DNA of 64,000 bases from Streptomyces sp. SAT1 (GTDB taxonomy: Bacteria; Actinomycetota; Actinomycetes; Streptomycetales; Streptomycetaceae): assembly GCF_001654495.1 (NCBI RefSeq), contig NZ_CP015849.1:5807001-5871000 (forward strand). Direction: 5' to 3'. The translations under genes and the position numbers were made by a program. The notes under the pieces are model-generated. The model had not been told where the DNA came from and did no database searches. It saw only the letters and a list, made by a program, of their open reading frames with translations. This document shows positions 17,086 to 29,000 of the stretch, piece by piece (positions within the stretch are counted from its first letter, which is position 1; the number at the start of each line of letters is the position of its first letter).

Positions 17086-17418
17086 TCATTCCCTCGGCGT
17101 GCCGATCCGCAGCCGGTTGCCGTCGGGGTCGCGCAGCTCGATCTCACGCGCCCACGGAGCATCGTCCACCCGCACACCGAACTCGGCGGCGACGGCCTCG
17201 ACATCACGAACACGGAGGTAGACCAACGTGTCGGGCCGGGCATCGCCCTCGTGCTCGGACAGGAACAGCCGCATGCGGCCCCGGGCGACCTCGACGAACG
17301 CGGGGAACCCCGGTTCGAAGCGGTGTTCGGACTGTTGGGCGAAGCCCAGCCGCTCGTACCAGGCGACCGCCGCCGCGGCGTCCTCGACGCGGAGAATGGG
17401 AGTGACTTCCTCGTCCAT
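17086..17418 (-). CDS. Glyoxalase/bleomycin-resistance (VOC) family protein
   Basis: A 110-residue single VOC domain made of two beta-alpha-beta-beta-beta modules (PILRVEDAAAAVAWYERLGF and VYLRVRDVEAVAAEFG), ending with the typical IELRDPDGNRLRIG strand. Members bind metal and a small substrate or sequester antibiotics. The only obvious metal ligands visible are the Glu in the last strand and His in QQSEHRF. The ATG at 17418 fits the domain start; longer versions add a basic low-complexity leader. No functional partner is adjacent. Confidence 0.8.
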   Translation of the reverse strand: MDEEVTPILRVEDAAAAVAWYERLGFAQQSEHRFEPGFPAFVEVARGRMRLFLSEHEGDARPDTLVYLRVRDVEAVAAEFGVRVDDAPWAREIELRDPDGNRLRIGTPRE

Positions 17419-17595
17419 GGGGTCATCGTCGCAGAGCGCGCTTCCGCCGGGGCCGAGGACCGTCGCCTCGGGCGCGGCCCCGCGCCGCACGGCGCCTCGC
17501 GCGCCCAGAGTCCCGGAGGCGTCCCACAGATGCCGCCGCACCCCTCCCCGACCCGCCGAGCAGCAGGTCGGACGAGGTGCGGCGGTATCCGCCGA

Positions 17596-19125
17596 TCAGA
17601 TGTCCCGGAAGATCTCGATCTGCGCCCCGATCGAGTTCAGCCGCTCCGCGAGATCCTCGTAACCGCGGTTGATGACGTACACGTTGCGCAGCACGGACGT
17701 GCCCTCGGCGGCCATCATGGCGAGGAGGACGACGACGGCGGGGCGCAGGGCCGGCGGGCACATCATCTCGGCGGCGCGCCAGCGGGTGGGGCCCTCGACC
17801 AGGACGCGGTGCGGGTCGAGGAGCTGGAGGCGGCCGCCGAGGCGGTTGAGGTCCGTCAGATAGATGGCGCGGTTGTCGTAGACCCAGTCGTGGATGAGGG
17901 TCTTGCCCTGGGCGGTGGCCGCGATGGCGGCGAAGAAGGGCACGTTGTCGATGTTCAGGCCGGGGAACGGCATGGGGTGGATCTTGTCGATCGGCGCCTC
18001 CAGCTTGGAGGGCCGGACGGTGAGGTCCACCAGGCGGGTGCGGCCGTTGTCCGCGACGTACTCGGGCGTGCGGTCGTGGTCGAGGCCCATCTCCTCCAGG
18101 ACCGCCAGTTCGATCTCCAGGAACTCGATCGGGACGCGGCGGACCGTCAGTTCGGACTCCGTGACGACGGCGGCGGCCACCAGGCTCATCGCCTCCACCG
18201 GGTCCTCGGAGGGGGAGTAGTCGACGTCGACGTCGATGACGGGCACGCCGTGCACGGTGAGCGTGGTGGTGCCGATGCCCTCCACCCGCACGCCCAGCGC
18301 CTCCAGGAAGAAGCACAGGTCCTGGACCATGTAGTTGGAGGAGGCGTTGCGGATGACGGTCACGCCGTCGTGCCGGGCGGCGGCCAGCAGCGCGTTCTCG
18401 GTCACCGTGTCCCCGCGCTCGGTCAGCACGATCGGCCGGTCCGGGCGGACGGAGCGGTCGACCACGGCGTGGTACTGCCCCTCCGTCGCGGCCACGTCCA
18501 GACCGAACCGGCGCAGCGCGATCATGTGCGGCTCGATGGTGCGCGTACCGAGGTCGCAGCCGCCCGCGTAGGGCAGCTTGAAGCGGTCCAGGCGGTGCAG
18601 CAGCGGACCGAGGAACATGATGATGGAGCGGGTGCGGACGGCGGCCTCGGCGTCGATGGTGCCCAGGTCGAGGTCGGCCGGCGGCACGATCTCCAGGTCG
18701 GTGCCGTCGTTGATCCAGCGGGTGCGCACGCCGATGGAGCCCAGCACCTCCAGGAGGCGGTAGACCTCCTCGATCCGGGCCACCCGGCGCAGCACCGTGC
18801 GACCCTTGTTGAGCAGCGAGGCGCACAGCAGCGCCACGCACGCGTTCTTGCTGGTCTTCACGTCGATGGCGCCGGACAGCCGGCGGCCGCCGACCACCCG
18901 CAGATGCATCGGGCCCGCGTAGCCGAGCGAGACGATCTCACTGTCGAGCGCTTCGCCGATCCGGGCGATCATCTCAAGGCTGATGTTCTGATTGCCGCGC
19001 TCGATGCGATTGACGGCGCTCTGGCTGGTGCCGAGCGCCTCGGCGAGCTGCGCCTGCGTCCAGCCGCGGTGCTGCCGGGCGTCGCGGATGAGCTTGCCGA
19101 TGCGTACGAGGTAGTCGTCTGCCAT
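17596..19125 (-). CDS. HTH-MurA fusion: XRE domain plus enolpyruvyl transferase
   Basis: A 509-residue protein. Residues 1-65 are a Cro/CI-type helix-turn-helix (WTQAQLAEALGTSQSAVNRIERG) and 75-509 a UDP-GlcNAc 1-carboxyvinyltransferase fold. MurA residues are largely kept: Lys93-Asn94 (SKNA), Cys190 in GGCDLG (the fosfomycin target and PEP-binding Cys) and the Arg of GTRTIEPH. The FPTD loop of standard MurA (catalytic Asp) is FPGLNID here, so it is uncertain whether this is an active MurA. The paralogue could be a second peptidoglycan enzyme or a regulator that senses a cell-wall nucleotide. A palindrome of the kind an XRE dimer binds lies 12 bases before its start, with a twin before aconitase. 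Confidence 0.88.
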   Translation of the reverse strand: MADDYLVRIGKLIRDARQHRGWTQAQLAEALGTSQSAVNRIERGNQNISLEMIARIGEALDSEIVSLGYAGPMHLRVVGGRRLSGAIDVKTSKNACVALLCASLLNKGRTVLRRVARIEEVYRLLEVLGSIGVRTRWINDGTDLEIVPPADLDLGTIDAEAAVRTRSIIMFLGPLLHRLDRFKLPYAGGCDLGTRTIEPHMIALRRFGLDVAATEGQYHAVVDRSVRPDRPIVLTERGDTVTENALLAAARHDGVTVIRNASSNYMVQDLCFFLEALGVRVEGIGTTTLTVHGVPVIDVDVDYSPSEDPVEAMSLVAAAVVTESELTVRRVPIEFLEIELAVLEEMGLDHDRTPEYVADNGRTRLVDLTVRPSKLEAPIDKIHPMPFPGLNIDNVPFFAAIAATAQGKTLIHDWVYDNRAIYLTDLNRLGGRLQLLDPHRVLVEGPTRWRAAEMMCPPALRPAVVVLLAMMAAEGTSVLRNVYVINRGYEDLAERLNSIGAQIEIFRDI

Positions 19126-19136
19126 GGGGTTGAGGT

Positions 19137-19154
19137 TATCTCAGATATGAGATG
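19137..19154. promoter_or_regulatory. Palindrome TATCTC-n6-GAGATG before the HTH-MurA gene
   Basis: TATCTCAGATATGAGATG lies 11 bases before the HTH-MurA ATG on its leftward transcript. Half-sites and spacing match the palindrome at 19404-19421 in front of aconitase (TATCTC, 6-base spacer, GAGAT). It is a likely binding site for one regulator, plausibly the fused HTH itself. Confidence 0.6.
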
Positions 19155-19167
19155 GCACCTCTCGGGG

Positions 19168-19234
19168 GGTCCGTTCGGGTGATGTGCCGTCAGTCCGCCC
19201 TGCTCACAAGGGTTCCACGTCACTCGAACGGACC
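19168..19234. promoter_or_regulatory. Long 19-bp inverted repeat in the murA-like/aconitase gap
   Basis: The left arm 19168-19186 (begins GGTCCGTTCG) and right arm 19216-19234 (ends CGAACGGACC) match at 17 of 19 positions with a 29-base spacer. It could be an operator, a cruciform or the leader of the HTH-MurA transcript. Together with the other sites it fills the 425-base gap 19126-19550, in which I see no gene. Confidence 0.5.
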
Positions 19235-19247
19235 CGGCAAATCGCCC

Positions 19248-19263
19248 GATGTCGTACGACATC
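19248..19263. promoter_or_regulatory. Perfect 16-bp palindrome GATGTCGTACGACATC
   Basis: A contiguous perfect palindrome in the middle of the HTH-MurA/aconitase intergenic region. It is the kind of site bound by a small dimeric regulator; none can be named from sequence. Confidence 0.5.
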
Positions 19264-19403
19264 CGCTGTTGTGGTGGGTGTGTCGCCGGATTTCGGCGCG
19301 GTCGCGCGGCGGGCGGGCCGGGGCGCGTCGGGGCGTGTCCGGACTCCGGAGCGGGCCTGTGGCGCGGGGCGCGCATGACCTTCCGGGTCTCATGTACTAG
19401 AGT

Positions 19404-19421
19404 TATCTCGACATCGAGATA
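19404..19421. promoter_or_regulatory. Palindrome TATCTC-n6-GAGATA upstream of aconitase
   Basis: TATCTCGACATCGAGATA has 8-bp perfect arms around CA, 130 bases before the aconitase GTG. It has the same half-sites and spacing as the site before the divergent HTH-MurA gene, suggesting shared control of the two. Confidence 0.65.
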
Positions 19422-19461
19422 TCTGCCGAGGAGCACCACCGCCGTCACCTGGGTAAGGGCT

Positions 19462-19483
19462 ACCTAACTTAGGTCTACCTTAG
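19462..19483. promoter_or_regulatory. Iron-box-like palindrome ACCTAACTTAGGT
   Basis: ACCTAA-c-TTAGGT (19462-19474) is perfect and continues into TCTACCTTAG, giving overlapping half-sites like the TTAGGT/ACCTAA repeats bound by DmdR/IdeR iron repressors. Aconitase is an iron-sulfur enzyme, so iron control is plausible. The spacing does not match the 19-bp consensus exactly. Confidence 0.4.
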
Positions 19484-19550
19484 CGGACTGGCCGAGTTGG
19501 CGTGGCGGCAGGATCGTGGTGGTACGCGCACATCAATGAAGGAGACTGTC

Positions 19551-22268
<2,718 letters not shown>

Positions 22269-22291
22269 CCGGCAGGCGCACGGGCGCACTC

Positions 22292-22323
22292 GGGCCGCAC
22301 CCCCGGCGAAGGGGGTGCGGCCC
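22292..22323 (+). terminator. Aconitase terminator
   Basis: A perfect 13-bp stem, GGGCCGCACCCCC (22292-22304) with 22311-22323, around GGCGAA, 23 bases after the acnA stop. Confidence 0.8.
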
Positions 22324-22440
22324 TCGCGCGTGCGGGGCGCGGCGGCCGGGGGAGCGTGCCCGCCGGGTCCGCGAGCAGCCGGGCGGGCGCCGGGGGAGGA
22401 CGCCGGTCCGGGGCAGTGCTGGCTTGTGGTGCCGTGATGC

Positions 22441-22452
22441 GACAACGTTGTC
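22441..22452. promoter_or_regulatory. Operator GACAACGTTGTC (copy 1, GH92 gene 1)
   Basis: A perfect 12-bp palindrome 198 bases before the GH92 start at 22650, in the 381-base gap 22269-22649. The same sequence occurs at 29855-29866 before the second GH92 gene. Size and symmetry fit a LacI-family operator. Confidence 0.65.
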
Positions 22453-22486
22453 TGACTGGTCTGTACATGACTGTACCGCCGTAACG

Positions 22487-22498
22487 GACAACGATGTC
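22487..22498. promoter_or_regulatory. Imperfect operator copy GACAACGATGTC
   Basis: One base different from the perfect palindrome 46 bases upstream (T to A at the eighth position). Centre-to-centre spacing is 46 bases, about four to four and a half helical turns, so cooperative binding or looping is possible. Confidence 0.5.
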
Positions 22499-22649
22499 AA
22501 GCACCTTGGCCGACCGCCGTCCACCAGGGGGCGCGGCACACGCCGGTGGAGCGCGCGGTCTTCCGCTGTACCACCGGCGCGCGCTACTGTCCCTGCGGCT
22601 TGTGTGCTCCGTGGTGCGCGACCCGTCCTGAAGGAGGAGGGGCCGCGTC

Positions 22650-25600
22650 ATGCGTTTCCGTCCCATGTCCCTGCTGCTGGCCGCGGTACTCGCGGTCGGC
22701 GGCGCCACGCCCGCCTTCGCGGCGACCACCGCGCCCGGCAGATCCGGGCCCGCCCTGGTGAAGGACCCGACGCCGTACGTCGATCCGCTGATCGGCACCA
22801 AGAACGGCGGCGACACCTTCCCGGGCGCCGTCACCCCCTTCGGCATGTTCTCCTTCAGCCCGGAGAACACCCGCGGCGACGCCACCCGCACCACCGCCCC
22901 CGGCGGCTACCACTACGACGCCACCCGCATCCGCGGCTTCAGCCTCACCCACATGTCCGGCACCGGCTGCGCGGGCGGCAGCGGTGACATCCCGTTCTTC
23001 CCGTACGCCGGGAAGGTCACCACCTCACCGGCGAGCGACACCAAGGACGCCGTCTACGCCGCCGACTTCCAGCACCGCGACGAGCAGGCCGAACCGGGCC
23101 ACTACAAGGTCGGCCTCGCCTCCGGGGTCACCGCCGACCTCGCCGCGACCGCCCGCACCGGCTCGGCGCGCTTCACCTACCCCGCGGACAAGCCCGCCTC
23201 GCTCCTGATCCGCACCGCCAACTCCGAGCTGGGCTCCACCGACTCCTCGGTCACCATCGACCCGGCCACCCGCACCGTGTCCGGCTCGGTCACCTCCGGC
23301 AACTTCTGCGGCTACCTCGACCCGGAGGGCCAGCGCGCCTACTACACCCTCCACTTCACCGCCCGCTTCGACCGGCCCTTCACCGCCACCGGCACCTGGC
23401 AGGACGACAAGCTGACCCCCGGCGCCACCAAGGCCACCGGCGGCACCGGCGGCTTCTCGCACGGCGGACGGCCGGTGGCCGGCAAGGGCGCCGGCGGCTA
23501 CGTCGAGTTCGCGCCCGGCACCGGCCCGGTCGGCGTCAAGGTCGGCATCTCCTACGTCAGCCAGGCGGGCGCGGCGGCCAACCTCGCCGCCGAGAACCCG
23601 CCCCGCCGCTCCTTCGACGCCGTCCGCGACGCGGCCCGCCGCGCCTGGCGCGAACGGCTGGGCGCGATCCAGGTCGGCGGCGGCACCACCGACGAGCGCA
23701 CCACCTTCTACACCGCGCTCTACCACGCCCTGCTGCACCCCAACGTCATCAGCGACACCGACCGCCGCTACCGGGGCCCGGACGACAAGGTGCACACCGT
23801 CGCCCGCGGCCACCAGGCGCAGTACGGCACCTTCTCCGGCTGGGACGTCTACCGCGACCAGGTGCAGCTGCTCACCCTGCTCAGCCCGCGCACCGGCTCC
23901 GACATCGCCCAGTCGCTGTACGAGCTGTCCCGGCAGAACGGCGGCGTGTGGGACCGCTGGCTGCACGGCGCGAGCGGCACCCACGTCATGAACGGCGACC
24001 CCTCGCCCACCGCGCTGGCCGGCATCCGCGCCTTCGGCGGCACCGACTTCGACCTCAGGGGCGCGCTGGCCTCCCTGGTGAAGGCGGCCACCGTACCGAC
24101 GGAGCAGGACCTCTCGCCGGCCGGCAAGCCGGTGCTCTCCGCCGGTCAGCGGCCCTCCTTGGACAAGTACCTCAAGCTGCACTACATGCCGTCCGTCTCC
24201 AACGCCTGGGGCGGCGCCGCCGAGACCCTGGAGATGTCCACGGCGGACTTCTCCCTCTCCCAGCTCGCCGCGGCGGCCGGGCAGAAGAGGACAGCGGACG
24301 CCTTCGCCGGCCGCGCCCAGTGGTGGCAGAACAACTTCAACGTCGCCGCCACCCCCGCCGGCGGCTACATCGCCAACCGCAAGGCGGACGGCAGCTGGGT
24401 GACCGGCTTCACCCCGGACACCGGCAACGGCTTCGTCGAGGGCACGGCCGCCCAGTACACCTGGATGGTCCAGCACGATCCGGCCGGGCTGTTCGCGGCC
24501 ATGGGCGGCCGGGACGCGGCCCTCGACCGCCTCGACGCCTTCTTCCACACGGCCGACGGCGGCTGGGCCTTCACCGGCCAGGGCGGCGACAAGGCAGCCA
24601 TGGACAACGAGCCGTCCATCAACGTCCCCTACCTCTACGACTACGCGGGCGCCCCCTACAAGGCGCAGGAGACCGTCCGCGCCGCCATGCGGCAGCTGTG
24701 GACCACCGAGCCCGGCGGCATCCCCGGCAACGACGACCTGGGCGCCATGTCCGCCTGGTACGTCTTCTCCGCGCTCGGCATGTACCCGCAGGTGCCCTCC
24801 CGCTCCGAACTGGTCCTCGCCTCCCCGCTGTTCGAGCGCGCCGAGATCCACCGCCCGCAGGGCAACGACATCTCCGTGCGCGCCCGGGGAGCGGCGGCCG
24901 GATCGCCCTACGTGCAGTCCCTGAAGGTCAACGGCCGCACCAGCGACCGGCCGTGGCTGCCCGCCTCCTTCGTCCGCGACGGCGGACGCCTGGACTACAC
25001 CCTCTCCTCGACCCCGAACCGCGCCTGGGGCAGCGCCCCGTCCGCCGCGCCGCCGTCCTTCCGGCAGGGCGAGCAGCCGTACCAGATCGGCGTGGGCCCG
25101 ACCACGGCGACGCTCGCCCCCGGTGAGAGCGCCGAGGTCACCGTCCGCGCCCTGGCGCTGAACGGCGGCCGGGGACCCGAGGCGCACTTCCGCGTCAGCA
25201 CCCCGGCCGGTGTCACGGCGAGCCCCGCCGAGGGCACCGTCACCGGCGGCGCGCAGAAGATCACCCTCACCGCCGGGAAGGACACCGCGCAGGGCTACTA
25301 CGACGCGCGTGTCACGGTGACCTCCGGCGAGCAGTCCTACGAGCAGCCCGTGGCCCTCACCGTCGCGGCCCCCGGCACCCTGCTCGCCGCCCGCGACAAC
25401 ACCGGGGTCTCCGACGACACCGGCGACCACGACGAGGCCGACTACGACGGCGGCGGCTGGAGCTACTCCCGCCAGGCCCTCGCCGCGGCCGGTCTCACCG
25501 CCGGCGGCCGGGGCACCGCGGACGGCCTCGCCTTCACCTGGCCCGGCTCGCCCGACGGCCGCCCCGACAACGTCTCCGCGGCCGGCCAGAGCATCACCCT

Positions 25601-25934
25601 GGACGCGCCCGCGTCCGCCCTGTCCTTCGTGGGCAGCGCGGTCAACGGCAACCAGCAGGCCAAGGCCACCGTCACCTACACCGACGGCACCACGGCCGAG
25701 ACCGACCTCGCCTTCACCGACTGGACCGTCGGCGGGGGCGGCGGCACCGTCCAGTACGGCAACACGGTGGTCGCGAAGACCGCGTACCGCAATGTCGCGG
25801 GCGCCGACAAGGACCCGGTGGCCACCTATGTGTTCGCCACCCGGCCCTTCACGGCCCCGGCGGGCAAGCGGATCCGCTCGGTGAAGCTGCCGTCCGACAC
25901 CGACCTGCACGTCTTCGCCCTCGCGGTGAAGTGA
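22650..25934 (+). CDS. Secreted GH92 alpha-mannosidase
   Basis: A 1094-residue exported exo-alpha-mannosidase, probably acting on mannans or N-glycan-like mannosides with calcium. A Sec signal peptide (1-24, ending TPAFA) precedes the GH92 domain (about 40-790), which begins YVDPLIGT. The motif NEPS, with the expected general acid at Glu654, is present. The base-region motif GNDDLGAMSAWY follows. Residues about 800-900 form a NEW3-type beta domain and 900-1094 another beta-sandwich that may bind sugar. The ATG at 22650 follows GAAGGAGGAGG. Two palindromic operators precede it; the gene is monocistronic and converges on the second GH92 gene. Confidence 0.92.
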   Translation: MRFRPMSLLLAAVLAVGGATPAFAATTAPGRSGPALVKDPTPYVDPLIGTKNGGDTFPGAVTPFGMFSFSPENTRGDATRTTAPGGYHYDATRIRGFSLTHMSGTGCAGGSGDIPFFPYAGKVTTSPASDTKDAVYAADFQHRDEQAEPGHYKVGLASGVTADLAATARTGSARFTYPADKPASLLIRTANSELGSTDSSVTIDPATRTVSGSVTSGNFCGYLDPEGQRAYYTLHFTARFDRPFTATGTWQDDKLTPGATKATGGTGGFSHGGRPVAGKGAGGYVEFAPGTGPVGVKVGISYVSQAGAAANLAAENPPRRSFDAVRDAARRAWRERLGAIQVGGGTTDERTTFYTALYHALLHPNVISDTDRRYRGPDDKVHTVARGHQAQYGTFSGWDVYRDQVQLLTLLSPRTGSDIAQSLYELSRQNGGVWDRWLHGASGTHVMNGDPSPTALAGIRAFGGTDFDLRGALASLVKAATVPTEQDLSPAGKPVLSAGQRPSLDKYLKLHYMPSVSNAWGGAAETLEMSTADFSLSQLAAAAGQKRTADAFAGRAQWWQNNFNVAATPAGGYIANRKADGSWVTGFTPDTGNGFVEGTAAQYTWMVQHDPAGLFAAMGGRDAALDRLDAFFHTADGGWAFTGQGGDKAAMDNEPSINVPYLYDYAGAPYKAQETVRAAMRQLWTTEPGGIPGNDDLGAMSAWYVFSALGMYPQVPSRSELVLASPLFERAEIHRPQGNDISVRARGAAAGSPYVQSLKVNGRTSDRPWLPASFVRDGGRLDYTLSSTPNRAWGSAPSAAPPSFRQGEQPYQIGVGPTTATLAPGESAEVTVRALALNGGRGPEAHFRVSTPAGVTASPAEGTVTGGAQKITLTAGKDTAQGYYDARVTVTSGEQSYEQPVALTVAAPGTLLAARDNTGVSDDTGDHDEADYDGGGWSYSRQALAAAGLTAGGRGTADGLAFTWPGSPDGRPDNVSAAGQSITLDAPASALSFVGSAVNGNQQAKATVTYTDGTTAETDLAFTDWTVGGGGGTVQYGNTVVAKTAYRNVAGADKDPVATYVFATRPFTAPAGKRIRSVKLPSDTDLHVFALAVK

Positions 25935-25956
25935 CCGGCTGAGCCGCACGGCGGCA

Positions 25957-25995
25957 GCACGAAGGGGCGGGCCCGCCGGGACCCGCCCCTTGTGC
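25957..25995. terminator. Bidirectional terminator between two GH92 genes
   Basis: GCACgAAGGGGCGGG (25957-25971) pairs with CCCGCCCCTTGTGC (25982-25995) with one unpaired base. The stem is flanked by the convergent stops at 25934 and 26018. The AAGG/CCTT foot gives a weak T-run on each strand. Confidence 0.75.
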
Positions 25996-26017
25996 TGTGC
26001 CGCGCACCGGGTGCGCG

Positions 26018-29000
26018 TCAGGCCAGCAGCTCCACCTCCGCCAGCGTCGCGGAACCGTCGAGCACCAGCCGGTACTTCTGGTACGTGCCCGGCGAGGCTA
26101 TGGTGAACGGCCGGGTCTGCTTGTCCCAGGCGAAGGACTCGCCCGAGCGCCGGTCCAGCGTTCTGAAGTGCGTGCCGTCCGCCGACGCCTGGAGCGTCCA
26201 GCCCTTCGGCGCCTTCGTGCGGTCGCCCGACGAGGTCAGCGTGTACTGGACGGCCTTGGCGGCGCCGGTCACCGGCAGGTCCACCGAGGTCACCGTGGCG
26301 TCCGTGGCCGAGGTGTCGTCGAACAGCGCGCCCTCGCCCTTGAGCACGTCCGCGCGCGGGGCGGGCGCCTTGTCGCCGGTCGTGATCGACACCGGCGCCG
26401 CGTTCTTGCCGGTGCCCCACTTCGAGGGCCGCGGGCCCATGTCGAACTCCAGGACCCCGCCCTTGGACAGCAGCGAGTGCGGCAGGTTCGTCGAGTCCCA
26501 CTTCTTGCCGTTGAACCGGACGCCCTGCACATAGATGTTCCGGGCGCTGTTGCGCGGCGCCTTGACGACCAGGTCGTGGCCGTTCTCCAGGTGCACGGTC
26601 GCCTTGGTGAACAGCGGGCTGCCTATCGCGTACTCGCCGCTGCCCATGACCAGCGGGTAGAAGCCGAGCGAGGAGAAGAGGTACCAGGCCGACTGCTCGC
26701 CGTTGTCCTCGTCGCCGTGGTAGCCCTGGCCGATCTCACTGCCCACGTACAGCCGGGAGAGGACCTCGCGGATCTTCTCCTGCGCCTTCCAGGGCTGCCC
26801 GGCCGCGTCGTACATGTACGTGACGTGGTGGGCGACCTGGTTGGAGTGGCCGTACTGGCCCATCCGCACGTCCCGCGCCTCGGTCATCTCGTGGATGATC
26901 CCGCCGTAGGATCCGGCGAACTCGGAGGTGGCCGTCTCCGGGGTGGCGAAGTACGTGTCGAGCTTGTCCGCCAGGCCCTTCTGGCCGCCGTACAGGTTGG
27001 CCAGGCCCCGGCTGTCCTGCGGGGCGGTGAAGGCGTAGCCCCAGCCGTCCGTCTCCGTGTAGTCGTAGCCCCACACGCGCGGGTCGTACTTCGCGGAGTC
27101 GACGCGCCAGTTGCCCTTGGCGTCCTTGCCCTGGAAGAAGCCGGCCTTCGGGTCGAACATCTTCACGTAGTCCTGGGCGCGGTTGAGGAAGTACTGCGCC
27201 TCGTCCTGGTAGTGCTTCTGCCCGGTCTTCCTGTAGAGGGCCTCGCCCATCTTGGCGATGCCGTAGTCGTTGACGTAGCCCTCCATGGCCCAGGACAGGC
27301 CCTCACCGGTGGCGGTGCTGGTGTAGCCGAGGAAGGGCGAGGTGCTCATGCCCTTGCGGCCCACCCCGGAGGACGGGGGCACCACGGTGGCGTTCTTGAC
27401 GGCCGCGTCGTACGCCGCCTTCGCGTCCATGGGGACGCCCTTGACGTACGCGTCGGCGAACGCCACGTCCGAGGAGGTGCCCGTCATCAGGTCGGCGTAG
27501 CCGGGTGAGGACCAGCGGGAGGTCCAGCCGCCGTCCTTGTAGCCCTGCACGAACCCGTCGACCATCTCACCGGCCTGCGAGGGCGTCAGCAGCGAGTACG
27601 CGGGCCAGGTGGTGCGGTAGGTGTCCCAGAAGCCGTTGTTGACGTACACCTTGCCGTCGACGATCTTCGCGCCGGTCCGCGTCGGCGTGTCCTCGCCGGT
27701 CATCGCCGAGAACGGGGAGGCGTAGCGGTCCTTGCCGCCGACCTTCTCGAAGCCCGAGTTCGGGTACAGGTACAGCCGGTACATGCTGGAGTACAGCGTG
27801 GTCAGCTGGTCCGGGGTGGCGCCCTGGACCTCGACCTTGCCGAGCAGCTTGTCCCAGGTGCGCTGGGCGCGGTGCTCGACCGTGCCGAAGGAGGTGCCCG
27901 CCGGGATCTCCTGGCGCAGGTTGTCCTTGGCCTGGTCGACGCTGATCAGCGAGGTGGCCAGGCGCAGTGTGACGCTGCGGCTCCTGCCCGCGTCGAAGCG
28001 GAGGTAGCCCTTGACGCCGGAGGACGCGCCGTCCTTGACGGGCTTGTCGAAGACGCCGTAGACGAAGAGCCGGGTGGCGCCGGTGGACAGCCCGGACTTC
28101 ACGTCCGAGAAGCCGGTGACGACACCGTGCTCCTTGTCCAGGGTCAGGCCGGCCTGGTCGGTGACGTTGTCGAACAGGACGCTGGCGTCGTCACCGGGGT
28201 AGGTGAAGCGCAGCGCCGCCGCGTGGTCGGTCGGGGCCATCTCGGCCTTGACGCCGTTCTCGAAGGTGACGCCGTAGTAGTAGGGGTGCGCGGTCTCCTT
28301 CTCGTGCCGGAAGGGCAGCGCGCGGGCGGCCCGGCCGGTGTCCGGGGTGCCGGACGCGGCCGACGGCATCACCTGGAAGGTCTGCCGGTCGCCCATCCAC
28401 GGGCTGGGCTCGTGGCTGGCGGCGAACGCCTGGATGGTGGGCAGGTTGTCGCTGTTGTTCGCACGTGCGTATTCGTACAGCCAGCTCTGCGAACCCGCGT
28501 TGGTGACCGGGGTCCAGAAGTTGAAGCCGTGCGGCACGGCGGTCGCGGGGAAGTTGTTGCCGCGCGAGAAGCTGCCGCTGGAGTTGGTGCCGCGGGTGGT
28601 CAGCGCGTAGTCGGCCAGGTGCGCCTTGGGGCGCTCCGGCGCGGCCTGCCCGATCGACACGTCGTCCAGCCAGCCGCGGAACTTCGCCGGGCCGGTGGGG
28701 GAGTCGTAGGCGAGCAGGACGCGGTCGACGGTCTTGCCGGCCGCGACCGACCCGATCCGCGAGGAGACGTTGTTCCACTGGTTGACGTAGAGCGTCTTGG
28801 CGGCGCCCTGCGCCTGCGGGCTCAGTCCGAAGCCGTGCTGGTCGGTGGCGCCAAGACGGCTCAGATAGGTGCCGTCGGTGAAGGCGAGGTCGACGGAGAC
28901 GTTCGTGGCGTCGTAGTCGCGGTCGCCGTCGGCCATCGACGGGAAGAGGCGGTAGGACAACTGGGTGTCCCGAGTGACCTTGACGTTCACGTCGAAGATC

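Noticed and set aside
17596..19125. Annotation as the housekeeping murA
   Set aside because: The fused HTH domain and altered FPTD loop differ from standard MurA; streptomycetes carry another murA elsewhere, so no gene symbol is given.
23025..26501. A long antisense frame across the first GH92 gene
   Set aside because: A shadow of GC3 bias with no domain, signal peptide or ribosome site.
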